Source: Manis javanica (lineage: Eukaryota; Chordata; Mammalia; Pholidota; Manidae). From it: a stretch of 64,000 bases of DNA. The stretch is from assembly GCF_040802235.1 (NCBI RefSeq), contig NC_133158.1, positions 38,754,001-38,818,000 on the forward strand. Direction: 5' to 3'. The notes beneath the pieces were generated by a model that ran no database searches, had not been told where the DNA came from, and saw nothing but the letters and a program-made list of their open reading frames with translations. Shown here in pieces: positions 33,201 to 46,500 of the stretch (position 1 is the stretch's first letter; each line of letters opens with the position of its first letter). Made by a program: the position numbers and the translations under genes.

Positions 33201-36200
33201 CCCTTGACTGCAGATTGGGGATCCTGGAATGCTACCCCAAGGAGAGGGGGGAATGACTACCCAGAAGATAAAGGGGCTGCAGTGTGTTGTTTTGTTTCAG
33301 AATCTATTTTATTTCAGGACACTTTTCATGGATCTTCTGTTACACAGCAAATAAAAAGATGTTCCTGTTCCATGTTAGCCTGCAATAAAGGTGATGAATC
33401 TGCAGAAGGCACCTGCCTGAGCCTGACTCTCAGGAAACATCCTGTGGCTGCTACAAAAATTAAACACAGGACCAGACGGCCAGGCCTCCAGCCCCTGCCT
33501 CACATCCCCTCTCACTGGTCAGACCCTGTGCTGTGCTGAAGCCCAGTACCTGTCTGTTGACTTTATTCCCACCTAAGATCTGACACATGAGCCCCACGGA
33601 TTCCTGGAGTTGACATAGATGTCTTAACACAAAACTCTTAAATTGTGTGGAATTAAACTGCAGTGTATGGTACGAGAAGAGCTGCCTCCGAGGAGATAAC
33701 CAATTGTGCCAAAGGGGCCGCTGCCCCACCTCACCCTCTTCCTCGTCCCGCCAGGGCTGTCCGGGCCTCCTGCCCTGGGCTCACCTGTCTTCCAGCTGCA
33801 GGACCACGAGGCTCCAATCAGGCTGACTCCGTCACACATGGTGACACCTGCCAGCATAAGAAGCTCCTCGCTGCTCCTCCCAGACCTGGCCAGCTGTCCC
33901 TGCCCATTTTCACAAATGAACTACAGAACAACTCTGCCGGGACCTTCCCTCTCCACACCCTTTGGGATCTGGGATGAAAGTGTAGTGACTCATTATGTTA
34001 ACTGGAGATTTCACACCCCTACATTACTATATTTTCTTTTTTTGAATTTTCAAATAAAAAACAAGATCTAGAGGCCCCCAGCTCACTGCCAGCTCACAGT
34101 CTAAGCATCGGCCGGCACCCAGGCTCACCTGCTGCTCGTTGCATGAATGGAAGTTTCCTGCAGTTTCTGACCAATGGGGGGCCCTTCCCCAGTTTCCAGG
34201 ACTGATGCTCAGTCTCTCCTGCCTAATTTCCATGCTTCTCTCAGAAAGGGAAGCAGCACTCCTCAGAAAAGGCAACTTTTAAAATGTAAAGGCTTCCTCA
34301 GAAAATCAGTTTATGTTAAAACCTGAAGCTCAGCTGCATGACTGTGTCTGCATGTTAAAAAACAGGGAATCCCTGTTTTGGAACATTGCTTCCTTTGCAA
34401 AATGCCAGGAATGACTTCTCTGATACATCTTCTAACCCTTATTGAAGTTTTATAGGTCTTAGCAGGAACACACACTTATAAAGGCCTCATTTTTAGCATG
34501 ACCTCATTTCCCCTATTGTATCTGGGCACCTTCAGAAGGCACTTTGATTCTCAGCATCCCATTATTAGCCCGAAGGCCTCACAGGCAACGTGCAAGTAGG
34601 CAAACTTAGTGTCACGGCATGTCCTATGGCTGGTACCTCAGAAAGCCTGCAGGCGGCTCAGGGCCTGAGCACCCGGCCGTGGAACTCACTTGAGAGCGCT
34701 GAGGTTGAACTCGTAGGCGTTGTCCCAGAAGAGGACCTTGCTGCGGTAGTCTCTGTCGGCACTGCAGGGCACGAGGTGCAGCGTGGCCGTGGTGGGCCAG
34801 ATGACCCCACCCTCCTTCAGCCACACATCCCGGGCATACAGGATGGACTCGATCATGAACTCAAACTGCAGGGAGGGAGAGATGCCGGGACATGGCAACT
34901 GAAGCCGCCTGCACAGCCATCCCGCCCTGCACCCGGCCACCTGCTCCCCTCCAGGTGTCAACCGCAAGGCTACCAGGCCTGAAGTGTGAGTGCCCACACA
35001 CCCAGTTCTTGGAATTCAAACCTGGGTCATGGCTCACAGTCAGGAGCTGCCACCACTCCTGTCCCACCTCTGCCACTCCCTAGCCAGTGACCACTGTGCT
35101 CAAAGAGCCCCTCGATGTGACAGGCCTTAAGTTTTAATGTCAAACCCTATTGGTTTGGTCTGGGCTATTCTCAGAAGTTTTACAAGGCTTTGACTGAAAT
35201 CTCTTCTTAAAAACATGAACATCAAAGCAGGAGCACCCTGGAGGCTCACGTGGTACTTGAGTCAGAAGAGCAGCTGACCGCCACTGTGAGTCCTTCAGGA
35301 AGTCCCTGGACACGGGGGGCGTGCGATGCTGTATGAGAATGGCTGGCCTTGAATCTGAACTAGAGGCAAGGCCAAGGATGGGCGGAGGTCAGATACCACA
35401 TCCTATAGCTGTGGGCATCCCCAGAGGAGGTTTGTTTTCCTTAAATAACCTCAGGTATGTTTTACTGTGGACATAATACATGCTCAGTATGGAAAAACTT
35501 AGAAAACTCAGAAAAGCATTTACAAGAATAAAAATACTGAGTAAACCCAGCGCCCAGAAGGACCCACAGCTGGCAGCTTATCTTCAAGGCTTTTTCTTCA
35601 CACACACACACACACACATGAAAACTATGTATGTATGATTTTAATTTTTTAAATTATCATATAGTAAATTGCTTGCAGTCTGTGAATTTAAACACCTGTA
35701 CAGACCTCTGTGACCACAACCACAAACAGGATACAGAACAGCTCTGTGGCCCAAAAACATTCCACACGCTGTCCTTTGTGGCCATGCCCTCCCACCACCC
35801 CCAACCTCTGGAAACCACTGGTCTGGTGGCTGTCCCTGTGGGTATGTCTGTCACATAAATGGACTCAGTACATAGTCTTTGAGACAGGCCTCTTCTACTC
35901 ATAACAATAACAACTTCCTATGCAAAAAAATCTGTGCTTTCAGCCCTGTTCTGTTCACATGCCTTTCCCTATTGTACTATCACACTGGTTTAGCTGCACT
36001 GTATGATTTTAATTATTCCATATAATGTCTTTGGGGTTGTGTTGGTTTTCCAGTAATTGTCTGTGTCTGTGTAATCCATGTACCAACAGCTCACTGCTCT
36101 GCAGTATCCCACTCTGGATGTACCAGTTACTACAATCACCTGCTGACGGGCACTTGGGTTGTGTTGGTTTTTCAGTAATTATAGTAAGAGTTTGCGTAAA

Positions 36201-39200
36201 CATTCACATGCAGGTTCCAGTAAACATAGCTTGTAAATACCCAGAAGGGTAACTGATAGGTCATATGGTGAGCATACCTATAACTTTATAAGAAACTGCC
36301 AAACCCTCTTCCATAGTGGCTGGAATCATGTAATCACACATCCAACCACCACAAGTTTCAGGCTGCTCCACATCCTCACAGCACTTGGTATAACTATCAG
36401 TATTTTTAAAATTTTAGCCAATTCAATAGGTATGTAGTGGTATATTATTATGGTTTTAATTTGTACTTATTTCCTGATGGCTATAAGTGTAGAAGTCTCT
36501 TCATGTGCTTGTCCACCACCCATAAATCCACTTTGATGAAGTATCTGTTTCACCTGTTTTCCAATTAGTTATTTTCTTCCTGTTGAATTCTGAGAGTTCT
36601 TTGTATGTGCAGTACACATGTTTTCTCCCAGTCCCAGCATGTCTTCATTTTCCTAATACTGTCTTTTACAGAGCATACTTCTTTGGTTTCAATAAGGTCT
36701 GATTTTACCAACTTGTTCCTTAATGTATTGTGCTTTTAGACTCACACCTAAAAAACTCTTTGCCTAACCCAGGAAGATTTTTCTCTGATTTCTCCTGAAG
36801 TTTTACAGTCCATGCAATTAGATCTATAATCAATTTTGAGTTAATATTTTTTTGTATAAAGCTTAAAGTTGAATTTTTTTCTTTTGCATATGGCTGGCCA
36901 ACTGTTCCATTATCATTTATTCAAGACTACCTTTTCTCCACTAAACTGGTTTATCTGTAGGAATCTGTTCTCTGCTCTGTTCTCCTAACTGGTGTAACTG
37001 TCCCCTAACCAATGCCACACAGTCTTCACTACTCCAGCTTCACCCCTCTAAAGCCAGGTGGTGTTTTCTTCCGATTTCATCCCTTCAGATGTCATGGATT
37101 ACCTGTCCTGTTCTACAGGATTCCTCTAGTCCCTCTGCAGTCCACAGGGATCATACAATGAGCCTGTCCACATCTGAAAAAACACCCTGCTTAGATTTTT
37201 ATTGGAATCACATTAAATCTAATTAAATTTGAGAAGAGACATCTTCATGAAGTTGTCTTCCAGCCCATGAACACCAAGTGTTCTCCATTTACTTAGGTCT
37301 CCTGTGGTTTCTTTCATCACTGTCTTACAGTGTTCAGGGTAGAGAACTTATACATGTTTTGTGAGATTTCTAAGTATGTCATATTTTTTGAGCTACAGCA
37401 AATGGTAATGTACATGGCTAGTATATACAAATATGACTATTTTTGTATGTTGACTTTGCCTTCTGCAATCTTAAACATGCTGTTAGTTCAAGGACATTTT
37501 TTGGAGGTTCCTTGAGATTTTCTACAGAAACAACCATACTGTCTGAGAACAGATGGCTGACTTATTTGTTTCCAATATGGTGCCTTTATTTCTTTTTCCA
37601 TTTGGTTGCATTTAGGTGCCTCCAGGACTCTCCTGACCAAGAATGGGAGGATGGCCACCCCACCTCCTTCCTACTCTCAGGGAGGCACCGACTCGCTGCC
37701 TCCAAGCAGCTGCAGTTAGTTAAAATGAACACACTTTACCAGGATGAGAAAATTCCATTCTATTCCTAGTATGGTGAGAACTAATTATGAACTAACACTA
37801 AATTTTGCCGAATTTTCCAGTATAGTAGGGAAGAGACTTAGAAGTCACCATTCTGTTCTAACATGAAAAAGATGAACATCAACATGATTCTGTTCTAACA
37901 TAAAAAAAATCAACAACTCTTCCTAGATCTGCATGTGACAAGGTTACAACGCAATCTGTTGCCTCCAAAACTGGAGTAACTGATAGGCTCATACACAATC
38001 ACAACCCACGGGGCAGGAACCTCCCTGGAACCAGTGGCAAGGGAAGGAGATATGAGCTGTAACTGAGTTGCTGGAAGCTTGTGGACAAGTCTGCAAGTTA
38101 ACTCCAGGAAGACTCAGTCATAGGGGCCCCCCATGTGTTTGTGAGTTTTTCTACCAGGCCCCATAGTAAATATCAGAGAAAAATCCCCTTGTGCTTCTGA
38201 CTGGTGGGGCAGAGAAGCCGCTCTGAAATACTCTATAGAGCATTCTTTCTGTGAAGGGAGAAGCTAGTTAACCTAACCAGCTGGGGCTTACTGGAAACTA
38301 ACTGAGCTGGGGCAGAAGGGACGCCCATGTCCAGCCCCCTCACGCCATGCCATCCCACCAAAAGGAGAAGAAACTGAGAAACCCTGTGAAGGTCACAGTG
38401 CAGAGCACAGGTTCATGGAGGAACTGACACCCAACCACAGGACCGTGGAACACCCCAAACACACACCTCACCACCACATCGAAGGCCTATTTACAGTGCT
38501 TCTTTTTCCCAGTACGTCATACCGGGTCATCAAGAAAAAATTACAAGACACAGTAAGAGGCACTAACACAGTTTGAAGAGACACAGCAAGCAAAGACCCA
38601 GATTCAGATACAGCAGGGATGCTGGAATCGTCAGATTGAGTTTAAAATTAAAACAATGAGAAATATGCCAAGGACTCTGATAAAGTAGACAGCATGCAAG
38701 AACAGATGGACAGTGTAAGCAGAAATGGAAATCCTAAGAATGAACAACAAAAAGTGCTTGAGATAAGAACAATGTAACAGGGATGAAGAATGCATCTGAT
38801 GGGCTTACTAACAGATAGGCTGAGGAAAGAGTCTGTGAGCCTGAGGGGTAAGACCACAGAAATCTCCAGAACTAAAAAGCAAAGAGAACAAATGCTGAAA
38901 AAAAAACAAGACAAAATATCCAAGGACCATGGAACAGCTATGTATAACATGCCCATAACAGGAATGCCAAAAGGAAAAGAAATAGATGAAAAATAATAAC
39001 TCAGTATTTCCCCAAATTAACATCAGACATTAACCCACAGATTCAGGAAGCTTGGAGCACACCAAGCAGGATAAATGCTTTAAAACAGTGTACCTGGGCA
39101 TATGATTTTCCAAATGCAGAAACTCAAGGATAAAGAAAAATCCTTAAGCCAGAGGAAGAAACACTTTACCTACAGTTATAAAGGTAAAATTATATGACTT

Positions 39201-42200
39201 CTCAGAAACCATGCAAAGGAGTAGTGAAAAATTCAAAGGATTGAGAGAAGAAAAAAACACTACTCTAGAATTCTATGCCCTGCCAAATTATCCCTTAAAA
39301 GAGAAGGAGAAATAGACTTTCTCAAATACTGAAGGAATTTGTAGCCAGCAGACCTGCCTTGCAAGAAATGTTAAAAGTTCTTTAGACAGGAAATGATATA
39401 ACATCAACACTTGGATCTACATAAAGAAAGAAAAGCAATGAAGAAGGAACAAGTGAAGATAAAATTACTTATCTTTCTTAACTGATCTAAAAATGTACTC
39501 AAACAATAATCACACAGTATAGGACCATGTATGCTTACGTATGTATGTATACATATGCTTATGTTTGCTCATGTATGTGATGAATAATAATGTAAGGGGT
39601 GGGTGGGAGGAATTAGGATTGCTTTGTTAACATAAATTATTCACACTAACCCTGAAGCAGTTCAACGTCATATGAAAGTGGACTTTATTCAGTTGCAAGT
39701 ATATATTGCAAACTACAGAGCAACCACTTAAAAAAATGAGTAACTTACATGCTAAGAAGGGAAAGAAAAATGGAGTCAACATAAAATGTTAAATGAAAAC
39801 CTCAAAATTTGAGAGATGGTACCTAAATAAATTAGAAATATTAACGTATCTGAAGGGAGAAACCGCAATACAATATTAGTTGGGGCTTCAGTACTCCACC
39901 TCAGGCAACAGAGACCATCCAGAAGGAAAATCACACGGCAACACCGGCCTTGACCCACCACTAGAGCACAGGAACAGACACATATACACCATCCCACCCA
40001 GCGAACAGCAGCAGAACACACCTTCTTCTCAAGCACACAGGGAACACTCTCCAGGACAGATCACATGTCAGGCCACTAAAGAAGTCTTAATAAATTTAAG
40101 AAGACTGAAATCGTATCAAGCATCTCTTCTGAGGACAATAGTATGAAACTAGAAATCAGCAACAAGAAGAAAACTGGAAAATTAACAAATGTAAGGAGAG
40201 TAAACAACATGCTCCTGAACAAACAATGGGTCAAAAAAGGAATCAAAAGAGAAATTTAAAAAATCTTGAGACAAAAAAAAAAAAAAAAAAAAAAATGAAA
40301 CACATACGGAAATTTCTCAGATGCAGCAGAGGGTCAGGCAGGTTATAGCAATGAATGCCTACATTAAGAGGAAACAAAGATCTCAGATAAACAATAACTT
40401 TGTACCTTAAGGAACTAGAAAAAGGATGAACTAACCCAAAATTAGTAGAAGGAAGGAAATAACAAAGATGAGAGTGGAAATAAATAAAATAGAGACTAAA
40501 AAGAAAACAGAAAAAAAACAATTAAACTAAGACCTAACTTTTTAAAAAAGAGACAAACAAAATAGACAAATCCTTAGCTATACTTACCAAGAAAAAAGGA
40601 GAAGTATGGGAATGCAATTATCAATCAAAGAGAAGACATTACAACTTATATCACACAAGGGCAAAGGATCGTTAGAGACTAACATGAACAATTATATGCC
40701 AACAAATTGGAAAACCTAGAACTGAAAAATCCCTAGAAATATACAATATAAGGATTTATGAGAAATATATATTTAGTCATTCAGATCACCAAAATATATT
40801 TCTCAGGTATACTTGGTATTCATCCAGTTACTAAAAACACTTCAGAGCCATAAAGAACGGGTGTCTTGTGACTCACATAGGTGACTTCTGGGCCTCACCC
40901 AGGGCAGGGGCTGGTCGCCAGCAAGACAGACCATCTGATTAACGGTTGGAACTTTCAGTCCCACCCCCTGACATCCAAGGAGGGGTGAAGGGCTGGAGGC
41001 CTGATCAGCCAATGGCCAATGACTTACTTCAATCATGATTATGTAGTAAAGGCTCCATAAAAAAACCAAGAAGACACCTTTCTTCAGACAGCCTCCATAC
41101 TCAGAGAGCCAGAAGGCTTCCACACGGCACCGAGTCAGGCCCAAAGCTCCTCTGTTCAGGGCCTCACCCTATGTACCTCTTTCTTTGGTTGTCAATTCAT
41201 AGCCTTTATCATATCCTTTAATAAATCTGCAAATATTAGTAAGTGTACCCCAGAATTCTGTGAGTCACTCTAGTAAATTAATCAAATCTAGGGAGAGGTC
41301 ACTGGATCCTCCAGTCTGTAGCCGGTCAGTGAGAAGCACAGGAAACAGCCTGGGGCTTGCATCTCACGTCTGGAGTGAAGGGTGTAGGAGAGTAAATCTT
41401 GTAGGACTGAGCCCTTCACCTGTGGAATCTGATGCTATCTCCAGGTAGACACTGTCAGAATTCAGCTGAATTCTCCAACACCTTGCTGGTGCTCAGTAAT
41501 TGCTTGGTGTAGTAGTTGGTGGGAGGTTCCCTGCATCCCCCATATACACATTGGAATTAGGTCTGGGAAACTTCAAAGACCCACCAGGACTGAATCATGA
41601 ATAAACAGACAATCTGAACAAAAGACCAATTAATAGAAAAGAGATTACATCAGTAATCAAAAATGTCCCAACAAAAGTCCATAATCAGATAGATGGCTGC
41701 CCTGATGAATTCCACCTAACATTTAAAGAATATCAAACCTTTTCAAACTCTTCCCCCAAAAAAATCAAAGAGGAAGGAATACTTTGAAATGCATTTTACA
41801 ATGCCATAATTACCCTGATATCAAAGCCAGACAGGGACACTACAAGAAAAGAAAATTACGGGCCAATATCCCTGATAAACATAGATAGGAAAATCCTCAA
41901 AAAAATTTAGCAAACCAAATTCAATAGTACATTAAAGGATCATACACCATGATTAATTAAGTGGGATTCACTCCTGAGATGCAAGGATGACTCAACATAG
42001 CAAATCAATAAATGTGATAAACCACAGTAACAAAATGAAGGATAAAAATCATGATAATCTCAATGATGCAGAAAAGCATTTGATAAAATACAGGTATCTT
42101 CCATGACAAAAACTCTCAAAATCTGGGTATGGAAGAACACACCACAACATAATAAAGGCCATATATGAGAAGACTACAGCTAACATATTCAGCAGAGAAA

Positions 42201-43506
42201 AGCTGACAGCATTTCTTCTAATTATTAGGAAGAAGACAAGGATGCACACTCTTGCCACTTTTATTCAATACAGTACTGGAAGCCCTAGCCAGAGCAATCA
42301 GGCAAAAAAAAGAAATAAAAGGCATCCAAATTGGTAAAGAAGATGACATAATATTATATATAAAAAAGACAGACTCCATCAAAAAGCTGTTAAATTAATA
42401 GATCAATTCATAAAGTTGCAGGAAACAATATCAATGTAAAAACTCAATTGTGTTTATATACACTAACAACAAACAATCAGAAAAAATTAAGAAAACAATC
42501 CCATTTATAACTACATCAAAAAGAGTAAAATACCTGGAAATGAACTTAATCAAGGAGGTGAAAGATCTATACATTGAAAACTCTAAGACACTGAAGAAAG
42601 AAATTTAAGATACAAATAAATGGAAAGATATCCTGGGTTTGTGGATAGGAAAAATTAACATTGTTTACATGTCCATACTTCTCATAGCACTGTAGTTTCA
42701 ATACACCCCTTATCAAAATACCAATGGCATTTTTTCACAGAATTAGAAATAATAAACCTAAAATGTATATGGAATCACAAAAGATCCTGAATAGCCAGAG
42801 CAATCTTGAGAAAGAAGAACAAAGCTAGAGGCATCAAACTTCCTTATTTCAAACTATATTACAAAGTTACAGAAATCAAAATATGGTACTGGTATAAAAA
42901 GATTTTCTACCTCGGTGTAACAGCACACCATAACAAAGAAGTCAATTAATTTTCAACAAAAGAGCCAAGAATATACATTGGGGGAAGGATTATCTCTTCA
43001 AAATGGTACTGGGAAAATTGGACAGCCACATGCAAAGAAATGAAACTGGACCCTTATCTTACACCATACATAAAAATCAACTCAAAATGGATTAAAGTAG
43101 TGAAAAAAACCAGGCGGAGAAAGACAAGTACCAAATGATTTCACTCATCTGTGGAGTATAAGAACAAAGAAAAAACTGAAGGAGCAAAACAGCAGCAGAA
43201 TCACAGAACCCAAGAATGGACTAACAGGTACCAAAGGGAAAGGGACTGGGGAGGACGGGTGGGAAGGGGGGGAAAGGGGCATTACGATTAGCATGTATAA
43301 TGTGGGGGGAGGCACGGGGAGGGCTGTGCAACACAGAGAGGACAAGTAGTGACTCTACAGCATCTTACTACACTGATGGACAGTGACTGTAACGGGGTAT
43401 GTGGGGAAGACTTGGTGAAGGGGGGAGCCTAGTAAACATAATGTCCCTCATGTAATTATACATTAATGATACCAAAAAATAAGAAAGAAAACGAAGAAAG
43501 AAAGAG

Positions 43507-43548
<42 letters not shown>

Positions 43549-46500
43549 GGAGGGAAGGAAGGAAGGAAGGAAGGAAGGAAGGAAGGAAGGAAGGAAGGAA
43601 GGAAGGAAGGAAGGAAGGAAGGAAGGAAGGAAGGAAGGAAGGAAGGAAGGAGGGAGGGAGGGAGGGAGGGAGGAAGGAAGGAAGGAGGGGAGGGAAGAGG
43701 AGGGAGGGAGGGAGGGAAGGAGGGAGGGAGGGAGGGAGGAAGAAAAAAATTTTTTTTTAATGGATTAAAGACGTGAAAGGAACATAAGACCTGAAATCTT
43801 AAAACTCCTGGAAGGAAAACAGATGGCTCGTTGACACTGGTCTTGCCAATCATTTCTTGGATTAGACACCAAAAGCAAAATTATTACAAGTGGGAAAAGT
43901 TTCTGCACATCAAAGGAAACAATCAAGAAGATGAAAAGGGAAACTACGGAATGGGAGAAATATTTGCAGATCATATATGCAGTAAGAGGTTAATATCCAA
44001 AATATACAAGGAAATCATACAACTCAATGGCAAAAACAAAAACAAACAGAAAATTTAAATTGGACAAAGGCACTGAATACACTATTCCAAAGAAGACATA
44101 CAAATAGTCAACAGGTACATGAAAAGATGCAACATCACTAATCATCAGGGAATGTAAATCCAGACCACAACAAGATGTCACCTCACACCTATCAGGTTGT
44201 ATTATCAAAAGATACAAGGTGACAAACGCTAATGAGGATGTAGAGAAAGAGAAACACTTGTAAGCTGTTGTGGGAATGTGAACTACTGTACTACAGCCAT
44301 TAAGGAAAACAGATGGAGGTTCCATCAATAATTAAAAATAGAACTACCATGTGATTCCAGCATCTCACTTCTGGGGTTATATACAAGGAAACAAAACCTT
44401 GATCTCAAAGAGATATCAATAGCCCACATTCACTGCATTGTTCTCAATGACCAAGGTATGGAAACAACCTAAGTGTTGATGAATGGATAAAGAAAATATG
44501 GTACAAGTATACAATGGAACAGTATTCAGCCAGGATAAAGAAGGAAATCCTGCCATTTGCAACAAACAATGTGGATGGAGCTACAGGGCATTATGCTAAG
44601 TAAAACAGGCCAGAGAGAAATAGATACTGCATCCTATCAGTTATATGCGGAATTGAAAAAAAGAGCCAAACCCACAGAAACAGTACAAAAGTGGTTGCCA
44701 GGGGTTGGGTGATGCAGGAAATATGAAGAGGTTGATAAAAGGTATAAATTTACACTTATAAGATGAAAAACATCTGAGGATCTATTGTATACATGGTGAC
44801 TATGGATGATGACACTGTATTGCAGAACTGAAATTTGCTAAGAGAGTAGAACTTAAATGTTTTTTTAAAAAAAGGTAAATATGCAAACCGAATTCAAAAA
44901 AGCATCAAAAAGATTATCCATCATGATCAAGTAGGATTTATGCCAGGGATGCAAGGATGGTAGAACATTTGAAAATCCATCAACATCATCCACCACATCA
45001 ACAAAAAGGACAAAAACCACATAATCATCTCCATAGATGCAGAAAAGCCATTTGACAAAATTCAACATCCATTCATGATAAAAACTCTCAACAAAATGGG
45101 TATAGAGGGGAAGTACTTCAACATAATAAAGGCCATATATGACAAACCCACAGCCAACATTATACTTAACAGCAAGAAGCTGAAAGCTTTTCCTTTAAGA
45201 TTGGGAACAAGACAGGGATGCCCACTCTCCCCACTTCTATTCAACACAGTGCTGGAGGTCCTAGCCACAGCAATCAGACAATACAAAGAAATCAAAGTCA
45301 TCCAGATTGGCAAGGAAGAAGTTGAACTGTCCCTTTTTGTAGATGACATGACATTGTACATAAAAAACCCTAAAGAATCCATTCCAAAACTACTAGATTA
45401 ATATCTGAATTCAGCAAAGTTGTGGGATACAAAATTAATACACAGAAATTTGTGGCATTCCTATACACTAAGAATGAACTAGCATAGAGAGAAATCAGGA
45501 AAACAATTCCATTCACAATTATCAAAAAGAATAAAATACCTAGGAATAAACCTAACCAAGGAAGTGAAAGACCTATACTCTGAAAACTACAAGACATTCA
45601 TGAGAGAAATTAAAGAAGTTACCAATAAAGAGAAACACATCCCATGCTCATGGATAGGAAGAATTAATATTGTCAAAATGGTTATCCTGCCTAAAGCAAT
45701 CCATAGATTCAATGCAATTCCTATCAAAATACCAATAGCATTCCTCAATGAACTAGAGAAAATCATCCTAAAATTCATATGGAACCACAAAAGACCTCGA
45801 ATAGCCAAAGCAATCCTGAGAAGGAAGAATAAAGCAGGGGGAATTATGCTCCCCAACTTCAAACTCTACTACAAAGTCACAGTAATCAAGACAATTTGGT
45901 ACTGGCACAAGAACAGACCCATAGACCAGTAAAACAGACTACAGAGCCCTGATATAAACCCAACCATATATGGTCAATGAATATACGATAAAGGAGCCAT
46001 GGACATACAATGGGGAAATGACAGACTCTTCAACAGTTGGTGTTGGCAAAACTGGACAGCTACATGCAAAAGAATGAAACTGGATTACTGTTTAACCCCA
46101 TACACAAAGTAAACTCAAAATGGTTTAAAGACTTGAATGTAAGTCATGAAACCATAAAACTCTAAGAAGACAACATAAGCAAACATCTTCTGAATATAAG
46201 CACAAGCAACTTCTTCCTGAACCCATCTCCTCAAGAAAGGGAAACAAAAGCAAAAATGAACTCATGGGACTACATCAAACTAAAAAGTTTTTGTATGGCA
46301 AAGGACATAATCAAAAAAACAAAAAGGCATCCTACAATATGGTAGAATATATTTGTAAATGACATATCCGACAAGGGGTTAACATCCAAAATATATAAAG
46401 AACTTACACACCTCAATACCCACAAAGCAAATAACCCAATTAACAAATAGGTAGAGGATATGAAGAGATAGTTCTCCAAAGAAGAAATTCAGATGGCCAA

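Larger units (their letters stand above)
30799..34689. other. PRMT2: PRMT2 introns between the last exons
   Basis: Introns 30799-31527, 31665-32461 and 32592-34689. No repeat or RNA gene recognised with confidence; open frames on the plus strand here are shadows of GC-rich exons and introns. Confidence 0.5.

Noticed and set aside
43368..43853. 161-codon minus frame and 100-codon plus frame of Pro/Ser/Leu or Lys/Glu/Arg/Gly repeats
   Set aside because: Translation of a purine microsatellite; no codon pattern of a gene.
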